A stretch of 64,000 nt of DNA from Gordonia sp. PDNC005. GTDB lineage: Bacteria; Actinomycetota; Actinomycetes; Mycobacteriales; Mycobacteriaceae. The stretch spans positions 3,038,001 to 3,102,000 of the forward strand of contig NZ_CP070351.1 in assembly GCF_016919385.1 (NCBI RefSeq). The letters are read 5' to 3'. Of the stretch, positions 16,431-24,552 are shown piece after piece (position 1 is the first letter of the stretch; each line of letters opens with the position of its first letter). The translations under genes and the position numbers were made by a program. The notes under the pieces are model-generated. The model did not search any database, was not told where the DNA came from, and was given only the letters and a program-made list of their open reading frames with translations.

Positions 16431-18038
16431 GTGCCGACCGCCCTGCCACACCGTGATGTGATCGCCGCCTCCTGGCGGCGAGTCCAGTCGTCTGGGCTGC
16501 TCCCCGACGACCGACCCGAGCCCGTCCTGTCGGACATCGCGTCCGCCGACCCACTGCTCGACGCTGCACGTCCGGTACTGGCACGCGCAGCCGAGGTGCT
16601 CAGTGGGACGTCCACGGCGCTACTGCTCGTCGACAGCCAGAGCCGCATGGTAGCCCGCGTGTCGTCGGACTCGACGCTGGAACGGAGCCTGGAGGACATC
16701 GGCGCGATCGACGGCGCCTCCTTCCACGAGGAGGCGATGGGCACCACGGCACTCGGCACCACGGCCGAAGTCCGAGGTGACGTCATCATCAACAGCGGCG
16801 AACACTATCTGGAGCAGTTCCGCTCCCTGAGTTGCTTCGGCAGACCGATCATCCATCCCGCGACCCGGCGCGTGGCCGGCATCATCTGCATGACGGAAGT
16901 CGCTGACCGGATCAATCCGCTGTCGGTCCCGCTGGTGCGCGGGTTGGTCGACGACATCGCCGACCGGCTGCTCAGCCGTTCACACGCCGAGCACCGCACG
17001 GTGATCGCCGCATTCGAGCAGGCCTCGGCCCGCCGCGATTACGCGGTCGCGGCCGTCGGCGACGATCTCCAGCTCACCAACGCCCTGGCCGCCGGCCTGC
17101 TCGCCCCCGCCGACTTCGGGACGCTTCGTCTGCTTCTCCACGACCGCCTCACACCGTCCACGATCACGCTCGTGTCCGGTGCGGTCGCGCAGATAGCGAT
17201 CGACCGGATTCCCGGTGTTGCACACGCAGCCGTGTTCCGCCTGCGCCCCGAGGTCGGCTCGGCGCCCGCGGTGCCACTCACCGTGCCGGTCGCCGTCGGG
17301 GCGACGACGGCGATCTGCGGCGAGCCGGGCACCGGCAGATCCACGCGAGCTCACGCCTGCCTGCCCGACGACCGGGTGACGGTCGTCGACGTCGCCGCGG
17401 CCATACTCGACGGCTCCCCGGTCGACGTGACGGCCGTCCTACGCCAGGCCCGACTGTCGGGCAACGGGGTGATCTTCGACGACGCCGACCTCCTCGACGA
17501 GAGGTCGCTGCGGCTCATGCACTCTGCTGTGGCGTCGAACAGCCCGTCCGATCCGCCGATCGTCGTCGTCACCGGACCTGGAGAATCACTCGCCCCGACT
17601 GTCGCCGCATTGACTGCGTGCTGCGGACGACGCATCGTCCTGACTCCGCTCCGTGAGAGGCTCACTGAGCTCGCGGCGCTCGGGCAGGAGGCCCTCGCCG
17701 GAATCGACCCGCGTCTGGACCTCGGGTCCGACGCCGCCGATGCGCTCGTGTGTCAGGAATGGCCGGGGAATCTCACCGAACTGACCAACGTCCTCCGACG
17801 TGCCGCCGACGCGTCGGCTGCCCGCGGCTCACGCACGGTTGGTTCGGTCGACCTTCCCGTCGGGTACCGGGCGTCGACTCGAGCGTCCAAGCTGATGGGA
17901 CTCGAGCAGGCCGAACGTCAGGCGATCGTGGCGGCGCTGGCCACTGCGGAGGGCAACAAGAGCACCGCGGCCAGGGCTCTGGGCATCAGCAGGACAACGT
18001 TGTACGCCCGCATCCGGGCACTCGGAATCACCGGCTGA
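16431..18038 (+). CDS. GAF/Fis transcriptional regulator (AcoR-like, degenerate AAA domain)
   Basis: The 535-residue protein has a GAF sensor domain (about 45-165), a decayed AAA-like middle domain and a C-terminal Fis helix-turn-helix (about 491-532, GNKSTAARALGISRTTLYAR). In the middle domain the Walker A is GEPGTGRS (297-304) with Arg in place of the usual Lys. A Walker-B-like FDDAD and WPGNLTEL (444-451) remain, but no GAFTGA loop for sigma-54 contact can be seen, fitting actinobacteria that lack RpoN. It starts with a GTG at 16431 with a TGTAAT -10 shortly upstream. It probably activates the aldehyde and alcohol dehydrogenase genes 150 nt downstream, as AcoR-type regulators do for alcohol or acetoin use. 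The ligand is not known. Confidence 0.88.
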   Translation: MPTALPHRDVIAASWRRVQSSGLLPDDRPEPVLSDIASADPLLDAARPVLARAAEVLSGTSTALLLVDSQSRMVARVSSDSTLERSLEDIGAIDGASFHEEAMGTTALGTTAEVRGDVIINSGEHYLEQFRSLSCFGRPIIHPATRRVAGIICMTEVADRINPLSVPLVRGLVDDIADRLLSRSHAEHRTVIAAFEQASARRDYAVAAVGDDLQLTNALAAGLLAPADFGTLRLLLHDRLTPSTITLVSGAVAQIAIDRIPGVAHAAVFRLRPEVGSAPAVPLTVPVAVGATTAICGEPGTGRSTRAHACLPDDRVTVVDVAAAILDGSPVDVTAVLRQARLSGNGVIFDDADLLDERSLRLMHSAVASNSPSDPPIVVVTGPGESLAPTVAALTACCGRRIVLTPLRERLTELAALGQEALAGIDPRLDLGSDAADALVCQEWPGNLTELTNVLRRAADASAARGSRTVGSVDLPVGYRASTRASKLMGLEQAERQAIVAALATAEGNKSTAARALGISRTTLYARIRALGITG

Positions 18039-18070
18039 CCTGCTCCGATGTCCGGCACTGCTTCCCGCCG

Positions 18071-18095
18071 GAACACCTGTCCAGTGGGAGTGTTC
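18071..18095. promoter_or_regulatory. Inverted repeat upstream of the aldehyde dehydrogenase gene
   Basis: GAACAC (18071-18076) and GTGTTC (18090-18095) are perfect arms separated by 13 nt, about 90 nt upstream of the aldehyde dehydrogenase start and just after the AcoR-like gene. This is a likely binding site for that Fis-type activator. The gene itself has AGGAGG just before its ATG. Confidence 0.45.
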
Positions 18096-18186
18096 AGTTT
18101 CCGTACACGGCGGGTCCGCAGCCTCATGCGAGAAATGATGTGCGTCACAGTGGCGCGCTTCACATACTCTCGCCAGGAGGTCTCCG

Positions 18187-19683
18187 ATGACCACGACCAC
18201 AATTCCGGGATTGCTTCCCGCCGTCGCCGACTTCGTCTCCACTGACCGCAAGATGCTGATCGGCGGCCAGTGGGTCGACGCAGCGTCCGGACGCACGTTC
18301 GCCACGAATGACCCGGCCACCGGCCGCGTCATCACCAACGTCGCACAAGGCGAGGCCGCCGACATCGATCGTGCCGTCGCGGCCGCCCGCGCAGCGTATG
18401 AGGGCCCGTGGTCGCGGATGAAGCCGAACGAGCGGGAGCGTCTCATCTGGCGAGTCGGCGACATCCTCTCCGAGCGAGCCGAGATCTTCGGGCAACTCGA
18501 GGCGCTCGACAACGGCAAATCGGTGGCCATCGCCACCGCGGTCGACGTCGGATGGTCGGCCGACGTGTGGCGGTACAACGCCGGTCTGGCCACCAAGATC
18601 ACCGGATCGTCTGTCACACCGTCGATGCCGTTCGCTCCCTACCAGCAGTTCCACGCCTACACCCGACGCGAGTCGATCGGTGTCTGCGGCCAGATCATCC
18701 CGTGGAACTTCCCCATCCTGATGGCGACGTGGAAGCTCGCACCCGCGCTCGCCGCAGGCAACACCGTTGTCCTCAAGCCTGCCGAGCAGACTCCTCTCAG
18801 CGCGCTGATGCTCGGCGAGGTGTTCGAGGAGGCCGGATTCCCGCCCGGTGTTGTCAACATCGTGCCCGGCTTCGGTGATGCGGGCGCCGCGCTGTCCGCA
18901 CACATGGACGTCGACAAGGTGGCGTTCACCGGTTCCACCGAGGTCGGCAAGAAGATCGTTCATGCCGCCACCGGGAACCTCAAGAAGGTCACCCTCGAAC
19001 TCGGCGGCAAGAGCCCGAACATCGTCTACAACGATGCCGATCTGGACGCGGCCGTCGCCGGTTCAGTGGCCGCGTGGATGTTCAACCATGGGCAGTGCTG
19101 CGTGGCAGGCACCCGCATGTTCGTGCAGCGGGACATCTTCGACGACTTCACGCAGGCCGTGGCGAACGCCGCGTCGCAGGCCAAGATCGGCCCGGGACTC
19201 GACCCGACGACCGAGCTCGGACCGCTGGTGTCGCAGGAGCAGTTCGATCGGGTGAGCGGTTACATCCAGCAGGGGCTCGCCGACGGCGCCCGGGCACTGA
19301 CCGGCGGTGGCCGTTGGGGCGACGAGGGCTACTTCGTGGAACCCACCGTGTTCGTCGACGTGAAGCCCGAGTTCTCGATCGTCGAAGAGGAGATCTTCGG
19401 CCCGGTTGTGGTCGCCCTCCCGTTCGACGACGAAGACGACGTCGCTCGCGCCGCCAACGACTCGATCTACGGCCTGGCGGCGGGCATCTGGACCAAGGAC
19501 GTCTCGAAGGCTCACCGCACGGCCGCAAGGCTGCAGGCCGGTTCGGTCTGGGTGAACCAGTACAACGGCTTCGACACCGCGCTCCCGTTCGGCGGGTTCA
19601 AGCAGTCCGGCTGGGGCCGTGAGCTCGGTGACTCCGCAGTCGATCACTACACGCAGACCAAGTCCGTCAACATCGCGCTCTGA
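18187..19683 (+). CDS. NAD-dependent aldehyde dehydrogenase
   Basis: This 498-residue enzyme oxidises an aldehyde to its acid. Visible motifs are the cofactor region IIPWNFPILMATWKLAPAL, LELGGKSPN with the general-base Glu, and FNHGQCCVAGTR with the catalytic Cys. It resembles the class used for acetaldehyde and medium aldehydes. The ATG at 18187 follows AGGAGG. It is 31 nt upstream of an alcohol dehydrogenase and downstream of an AcoR-type regulator, so the pair likely turns a primary alcohol into a carboxylic acid. Confidence 0.93.
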   Translation: MTTTTIPGLLPAVADFVSTDRKMLIGGQWVDAASGRTFATNDPATGRVITNVAQGEAADIDRAVAAARAAYEGPWSRMKPNERERLIWRVGDILSERAEIFGQLEALDNGKSVAIATAVDVGWSADVWRYNAGLATKITGSSVTPSMPFAPYQQFHAYTRRESIGVCGQIIPWNFPILMATWKLAPALAAGNTVVLKPAEQTPLSALMLGEVFEEAGFPPGVVNIVPGFGDAGAALSAHMDVDKVAFTGSTEVGKKIVHAATGNLKKVTLELGGKSPNIVYNDADLDAAVAGSVAAWMFNHGQCCVAGTRMFVQRDIFDDFTQAVANAASQAKIGPGLDPTTELGPLVSQEQFDRVSGYIQQGLADGARALTGGGRWGDEGYFVEPTVFVDVKPEFSIVEEEIFGPVVVALPFDDEDDVARAANDSIYGLAAGIWTKDVSKAHRTAARLQAGSVWVNQYNGFDTALPFGGFKQSGWGRELGDSAVDHYTQTKSVNIAL

Positions 19684-19714
19684 CTCCATCCCCACCATCG
19701 AAGAAGGACACCCC

Positions 19715-20827
19715 ATGAAGACCAAGGCAGCAGTACTCCTCGAAGCAGGCAAGCCGTTCGAGATCATGGAACTCGAACTCGACGGCCCCGGCCCGGGCGA
19801 AGTGCTGATCAAGTACACGGCCGCGGGCCTGTGCCACTCCGATCTTCACCTCACCGACGGCGACCTCCCGCCCCGCTACCCGATCGTCGGAGGTCACGAA
19901 GGCTCCGGAATCATCCAGGAGGTGGGCCCCGGCGTGACGAAGGTCAAGGCGGGCGACCACGTGGTGTGCAGCTTCATCCCGAACTGCGGTACCTGCCGCT
20001 ATTGCTCGACGGGTCGGCAGAATCTCTGTGACATGGGTGCCACAATTCTGGAGGGGTCGATGCCCGACGGAACCTTCCGGTTCCACGGCGACGGCGTCGA
20101 CTTCGGCGCGATGTGCATGCTGGGCACCTTCTCCGAGTACGCGACCATCTCGCAGCACTCGGTGGTCAAGGTGGACGACTGGCTTCCGCTGGAGACTGCG
20201 GTCCTGGTCGGCTGCGGTGTGCCGTCCGGCTGGGGTACCGCGGTCAACGCCGGCAACCTCCGTGCGGGCGACACCGCCGTCATCTACGGCATCGGAGGAC
20301 TCGGCATCAACGCAGTTCAGGGCGCCGTCGCAGCAGGCTGCAAGTACGTCGTCGCCGTCGACCCGATTTCGATGAAGCGTGACCAGGCGCTCAAGTTCGG
20401 CGCGACGCACGCGTTCGCGACGGCAGAAGAAGCGCAGGAGAAGGTCACCGAACTCACCTGGGGTCAGGGCGCCGACGCCGCACTGATCCTCGTCGGAACC
20501 GTCGACGTCCCGGTGGTTCAAGCTGCGACGGCGGTGATCGGCAAGGGCGGGCGCGTCGTGATCACCGGTCTGGCCGACCCGACCAAGCTCACCGTCCAGG
20601 TGTCGGGCACCGATTTGACTCTCAATCAGAAGACGATCATGGGTTCGCTGTTCGGTTCGATGAACCCGCAGTACGACATCGTCCGCCTGCTTCGCCTGTA
20701 CGACGCGGGAGAGCTCAAGCTCGACGAGCTGGTCACCAAGCGCTACTCACTCGAAGACGTCAACCAGGGATACGAGGATCTTCGCAACGGTCTGAACGTC
20801 CGTGGTGTCATCGACCACGCGTCCTAG
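19715..20827 (+). CDS. Zinc-dependent alcohol dehydrogenase (NDMA-dependent-type family)
   Basis: This 370-residue medium-chain dehydrogenase has the catalytic zinc ligands (GLCHSD, then GGHEGSG), the structural-zinc lobe (CGTCRYCSTGRQNLC) and a Rossmann motif GIGGLGINAVQ. It best fits the actinobacterial family often annotated as NDMA-dependent alcohol dehydrogenase, whose cofactor is held tightly in some members. The substrate is likely a primary or short-chain alcohol. The ATG at 19715 is preceded by GAAGGA. It follows the aldehyde dehydrogenase in the same operon and ends at a strong hairpin terminator. Confidence 0.9.
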   Translation: MKTKAAVLLEAGKPFEIMELELDGPGPGEVLIKYTAAGLCHSDLHLTDGDLPPRYPIVGGHEGSGIIQEVGPGVTKVKAGDHVVCSFIPNCGTCRYCSTGRQNLCDMGATILEGSMPDGTFRFHGDGVDFGAMCMLGTFSEYATISQHSVVKVDDWLPLETAVLVGCGVPSGWGTAVNAGNLRAGDTAVIYGIGGLGINAVQGAVAAGCKYVVAVDPISMKRDQALKFGATHAFATAEEAQEKVTELTWGQGADAALILVGTVDVPVVQAATAVIGKGGRVVITGLADPTKLTVQVSGTDLTLNQKTIMGSLFGSMNPQYDIVRLLRLYDAGELKLDELVTKRYSLEDVNQGYEDLRNGLNVRGVIDHAS

Positions 20828-20841
20828 ACCAGGAACCGAGT

Positions 20842-20881
20842 GAGCGGGTGTCGCTGATCATCAGATCGGCGACACCCGCTC
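20842..20881 (+). terminator. Hairpin terminator after the alcohol dehydrogenase gene
   Basis: A 13-bp perfect stem, GAGCGGGTGTCGC (20842-20854) and its complement (20869-20881), continues inward for five further pairs (one G-U) to a 4-nt loop. It begins 14 nt after the stop. There is no T-run, as is common in high-GC actinobacteria. Confidence 0.75.
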
Positions 20882-21323
20882 TCGCGGTTGTGAGTTCAGA
20901 ATCGGTACGACCGACTGACAAACCGGTGAAGGTCGGCGTCCTGCGGCGCATCGCGCAGCCTCTCACTCGCCACGACCATCCGGTCGAACAACGGCAGCCT
21001 CGTCGGCGCCGCGACGACAGGCGTGTTGTCGACACACCGCATCAGCGACGCCGCATCCGAACGCGTCGGTTCGACGATTCCATCGTCGGGACAGTGATCG
21101 GAAGGCTCATGTACTCGACGCTAGCCGCCACAGCCGCCACTGTCGACCGTTTGACCGACAAAGCGTGTCGACACGAGATGCCGAGGGTGCCACTGAGCCT
21201 CGGCCTGTCAGGTCACGGCTTCCCCACGAGCCACAGTCTCGTGCCTCAACTTCACGATCGTGCGTTTCTTGAGATGAAGCACGAACTCCTCTGCCATACG
21301 AGACAGGGCGCCAGGTGCCGAGA
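20882..21323. other. Stretch without a convincing gene
   Basis: This 442-nt stretch lies between the terminator and a small secreted-protein gene. The only frame with coding-like composition is on the minus strand. It is open from about 21112 to the TGA at 20896; from its first in-frame ATG (21042) it would encode 48 residues (ending HRFVSRSYRF), with no ribosome site. It could be the worn-down end of a lost gene. I recognise no family, RNA gene or repeat here. Confidence 0.35.
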
Positions 21324-21791
21324 TCACGCTCCGCATTCCATGGCGTAGCCGAATCGCTGCTGATTGCACCACGTGTTCGCGCCACCGAGGCTCATGAACA
21401 CGGTTCCGTCTCTTGTCGAACGCACGAGCCCACCGGTGTAGATCCGGCCGTTGCGCATCGGAACACCTGTGCCCCAGGTCTGTACCCGCTTGTTGAGTCG
21501 AACGCGGATGCGGTTTCCGTTCGCGTACGTCCCCCACGAGACGAGGTGCTTCGCACCGTTCGACGCGCCGGAGAACAGGGTCATGTAGCCCCAGCCGTTC
21601 TTGTTCAGCGACATCTTTCGCGTGTGACCGACCCATACTCCGGTGAACTTGGCGCCCGCCGGGCCGACGTTCTTCACCTGGTGCTGTCCGATTGGCGCCG
21701 TGGGCGACGCGTCGGCTGTTCCCGGCGCAAGAAGCATCGCAACAGCTGCGACAGAACTCAGCAACGCGGCCGTGAACTTCGTGGACTTCAT
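21324..21791 (-). CDS. Small secreted protein, function unknown
   Basis: The product has 155 residues. It begins with a clear Sec signal peptide (KSTKFTAALLSSVAAVAMLL, cleavage likely after TADA). The mature part of about 125 residues is basic and rich in Gly, Asn, Trp and Tyr (KNGWGYMTLFSGASNGAK, WGTGVPMRNGRIYTGG) with two cysteines near the end. The pattern suggests a small beta-rich secreted protein. I do not recognise the family. The ATG at 21791 has GGAGG upstream. It stands alone between a 440-nt non-coding stretch and a TetR gene on the same strand, so it probably has its own promoter. Confidence 0.75.
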   Translation of the reverse strand: MKSTKFTAALLSSVAAVAMLLAPGTADASPTAPIGQHQVKNVGPAGAKFTGVWVGHTRKMSLNKNGWGYMTLFSGASNGAKHLVSWGTYANGNRIRVRLNKRVQTWGTGVPMRNGRIYTGGLVRSTRDGTVFMSLGGANTWCNQQRFGYAMECGA

Positions 21792-21933
21792 CTGACATAC
21801 CTCCGGCTCGATTGGAAGCTCAGACTAGATCGCCCGACTCGACGCGTGGGCATCTCGATTCCACAGTTCGGACCAACCCCGAGCGAATTGAATCGAACGG
21901 ATCACACGGGTCGGCGTACGCGACGACGCGCGC

Positions 21934-22539
21934 TCAGTCGGTCAACGTCAATGCTGTGGTCAGCTGCTCGGTCCAGGTTTCGATGACTTGGGCGCGGCGT
22001 TTGGAGTCGTCGGTGAGGGTGTCGGCGAGCCCGAGGCCACGCGCGAGGTCGAGCGTGGCCTGAGCGAGCCGGAAGGCGCGCGGATCGGTTCCATCGGGGT
22101 CGAACCCGTTGAGCGTCATCCGGTGCGCGGCACGCGCGAACTTCGCCTCGAGCGGTGTGATCTGTTCCCGGAGAAGTTCGTCGGAGGCCGCGGCAGCCCA
22201 GACCTGAAGAGCAGCCTTGAACTCTCGACCGGTGTAGATGTCGACGGCACGGTCGACGACGAGCCGGATCCGTTCGGGTCCGACCGGCAGTTCGGCACGC
22301 GACTCGGCCATCGACGTCAGCTGCGTGAACATCTCCTCCAGCGCTGCCGTGATCAACGCTTCCTTTGTCGGGAAGTGATGCTGTGCCGCACCGCGCGAGA
22401 CGCCTGCCTCCTCGGCGACGCGAGCGACCGTCGCCGAAGCCCATCCCGCGGCGGCGAGGATGTCGAGCGTCGACGACAGGAGCCGCTCCCGGGTGATCCG
22501 GGAGCGGTCCTGTTGAGGCTCCCGCGACGGCTGGGTCAC
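21934..22539 (-). CDS. TetR-family transcriptional regulator of the acyl-CoA operon
   Basis: The 201-residue protein has an N-terminal TetR DNA-binding domain (about 15-60, ILAAAGWASATVARVAEEAG, then SRGAAQHHFPTKEALI) and a helical C-terminal ligand domain. It starts with a GTG at 22539 that overlaps the echA7 stop (GTGA), so it is the last gene of the operon and is translationally coupled. It most likely represses that operon and responds to a pathway acyl-CoA, as AtuR and LiuR-type regulators do. An imperfect dyad at 32007-32022, in front of the operon's first gene, is a candidate site. Confidence 0.88.
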   Translation of the reverse strand: MTQPSREPQQDRSRITRERLLSSTLDILAAAGWASATVARVAEEAGVSRGAAQHHFPTKEALITAALEEMFTQLTSMAESRAELPVGPERIRLVVDRAVDIYTGREFKAALQVWAAAASDELLREQITPLEAKFARAAHRMTLNGFDPDGTDPRAFRLAQATLDLARGLGLADTLTDDSKRRAQVIETWTEQLTTALTLTD

Positions 22540-23333
22540 GACGCGCTCGCGTCCCAGGCGGCTTTCCGCTTGGTCAGGAACGCCGTCATGCCTTCACGCG
22601 CCTCGTCGGAGGCGAACAACGCCGCCGACTCCGACGCCCGAGCGGATGCACTATCGCGGAAGTCGGAGAGGAGCGCCGACGTCGTGAGACGCTTCGACGC
22701 CGCAAGTCCCTGCGGTGACGCCTTCCGGATGCCTTCGCAGATCGCGTGCAGTTCGTCCGACACGTCGCCGGTTGATTCGAGGGCCCTGCTGACCAGCCCG
22801 AACGATTCGGCCTGCTGCGGGGTGAACGTCTCACCGGTCAGGAAGTAGCGTCCCGCCGCGCGCGACGTCATCTTCGGCAACAGCACTATCGAGATCATCG
22901 ACGGCGCGAGACCCAGCCGCGACTCGGTCAGCGCGAAGGTGGCGGCCGGACCGGCGAGTGCGATGTCGGCCGCCCCGAGGAGACCGAAGCCACCAGCACG
23001 AACGTGTCCGTTCACAACTGCGATGACAGGCTTGGTGATCTCGAGCATCGCGCTCATCAGGCCGATCATCGCCTCGGCGCCCTCAGCGGTCGCCTCCTCG
23101 GGGCTGAGTCCCCTACCGAGCGCTTCGCGTAGGTCGCCTCCAGCGCAGAACGTTCCACCCGTATGCGTGAGCACAACCGCGCGGATGTCGTCGTCTGCGG
23201 CAGCGTCGGCCATGGCCGACCGCAGCTGGGACACGAGCACCGAACTCAGCGCGTTCCGATTGGCAGGCGAGTCGAGGGTGATCACCGCGACCGCGGCATC
23301 GACCTCCGTCGTGACCACAACGTCAGCACTCAT
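22536..23333 (-). CDS. echA7: Enoyl-CoA hydratase EchA7-like
   Basis: This 265-residue crotonase-fold enzyme hydrates a 2-enoyl-CoA. It has the CoA-binding start AVITLDSPANRNALSS and the oxyanion segments HTGGTFCAGGDLREAL and NGHVRAGGFGLLGAADIALA. The start is the ATG at 23333, preceded by GGAG; the frame stays open upstream but is not coding. Order and orientation match Rv0971c (echA7) in M. tuberculosis. In an Atu/Liu-like scheme it would hydrate the carboxylated unsaturated acyl-CoA. It ends in a 4-nt overlap with the TetR gene. Confidence 0.9.
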   Translation of the reverse strand: MSADVVVTTEVDAAVAVITLDSPANRNALSSVLVSQLRSAMADAAADDDIRAVVLTHTGGTFCAGGDLREALGRGLSPEEATAEGAEAMIGLMSAMLEITKPVIAVVNGHVRAGGFGLLGAADIALAGPAATFALTESRLGLAPSMISIVLLPKMTSRAAGRYFLTGETFTPQQAESFGLVSRALESTGDVSDELHAICEGIRKASPQGLAASKRLTTSALLSDFRDSASARASESAALFASDEAREGMTAFLTKRKAAWDASAS

Positions 23334-23374
23334 CGTCTTCTCCTTCTCACTACCAACGCCGATCGCAGTGGAAC

Positions 23375-24532
23375 TCAGTACGACTTCGGGAGACCGAGGC
23401 AGGTCTGCGAGACGAAGTTGAGGATCATCTCGCGGCTCACCGGCGCGATCCGTGTCAGTCGAGACAGCGGGAGCATCGCGGCGAGGCCGTACTCGACGGT
23501 CAGTCCGTTTCCGCCGAGTGTCTGCACGGCCTGATCGACGATCTTCGCGGTCGCCTCGCCTGCGGCGTACTTCGCCATGTTGGCCGGTACCGCCGCACCC
23601 CAGTCGTCGCCCGCGTCGTACAGCGTTGCGGCCTTCTGCATCATCAGCTTCGCCATCTCGAGCTCGATCTTGCCTTGCGCGAGCGGGTGGGCGATCGCCT
23701 GGTGCGCACCGATCGGCGTCTTCCACACGGTCCGCTCGTTGGCGTATGCGACGGCACGTTCGAGGGCGTAGCGGCCCATGCCGACGGCCGACGCCGACGC
23801 CATGATGCGTTCAGGGTTGAGGCCCGCGAACAACTGCGACAGCGCGGCGTCCTCGGAACCGACAAGGGCGTCTGACGGCAGACGGACATCGTCGAGGAAC
23901 AGGGTGAACTGCTTCTCCGGGTTGATGATGTCCATCTCGATCACCTGGGCTTCGAAGCCCGGTGCATCGGTCGGCACGATGAACAGCGCAGGCTTGAGGC
24001 GACCGGTCTTCGAGTCCTCGGTGCGGGCGACGATCAGGACTGCTTCGGCCTGGTCGACACCGGAGATGAACACTTTTCGCCCCGAGAGCAGCCATTCGTC
24101 TCCGTCGCGCCGGGCTGTTGTGGTGATCTGATGCGAGTTGGAGCCCGCATCCGGTTCGGTGATGCCGAACGCCATGGTGATCGAACCGTCCGCCAGGCCC
24201 GGGATCCACTTCTGTTTCTGCTCGTCGGTGCCGAACCGAGCGATGATGTTGCCGCAGATCGCAGGCGATACGACCATCATCAGCAGACCGCTGCCACCGG
24301 CCGCCATCTCCTCCATGACGATCGCGAGCTCGTACATGCCCGCACCGCCGCCGCCGTACTCCTCCGGCAGGTTGACGCCGATGAAGCCGAGCTCACCTGC
24401 CTCCTTCCACAGTTCATCGGTCTTGCGACCGGCGCGCGCGCAGTCGATGAAGTACTGGTGGTCGTATTTCTTGACCAGCCCGGCAACGGCCTCTCGCAGG
24501 GCGGCGCGTTCTTCTGTCTCGATAAAGCTCAT
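23375..24532 (-). CDS. fadE12: Acyl-CoA dehydrogenase FadE12-like
   Basis: This 385-residue FAD enzyme introduces a 2,3 double bond in an acyl-CoA. It has the family signatures FGITEPDAGSNSHQ and a C-terminal NGLTVEYGLAAMLPLSRL segment. The ATG at 24532 starts MSFIETEERAALREAVAG, the normal N-terminus; the open frame upstream is antisense noise. It lies between accA2 and echA7, 20 and 41 nt away, in the same order as Rv0972c. It probably acts on a branched or terpene-derived acyl-CoA, with the substrate unproven. Confidence 0.9.
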   Translation of the reverse strand: MSFIETEERAALREAVAGLVKKYDHQYFIDCARAGRKTDELWKEAGELGFIGVNLPEEYGGGGAGMYELAIVMEEMAAGGSGLLMMVVSPAICGNIIARFGTDEQKQKWIPGLADGSITMAFGITEPDAGSNSHQITTTARRDGDEWLLSGRKVFISGVDQAEAVLIVARTEDSKTGRLKPALFIVPTDAPGFEAQVIEMDIINPEKQFTLFLDDVRLPSDALVGSEDAALSQLFAGLNPERIMASASAVGMGRYALERAVAYANERTVWKTPIGAHQAIAHPLAQGKIELEMAKLMMQKAATLYDAGDDWGAAVPANMAKYAAGEATAKIVDQAVQTLGGNGLTVEYGLAAMLPLSRLTRIAPVSREMILNFVSQTCLGLPKSY

Positions 24533-24552
24533 GGGTGTTGTTCCCCTACTCT

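Noticed and set aside
20848..21348. A 166-codon plus-strand open frame after the alcohol dehydrogenase
   Set aside because: It starts inside the terminator hairpin, has poor codon use and no ribosome site, and overlaps the secreted-protein gene on the other strand.
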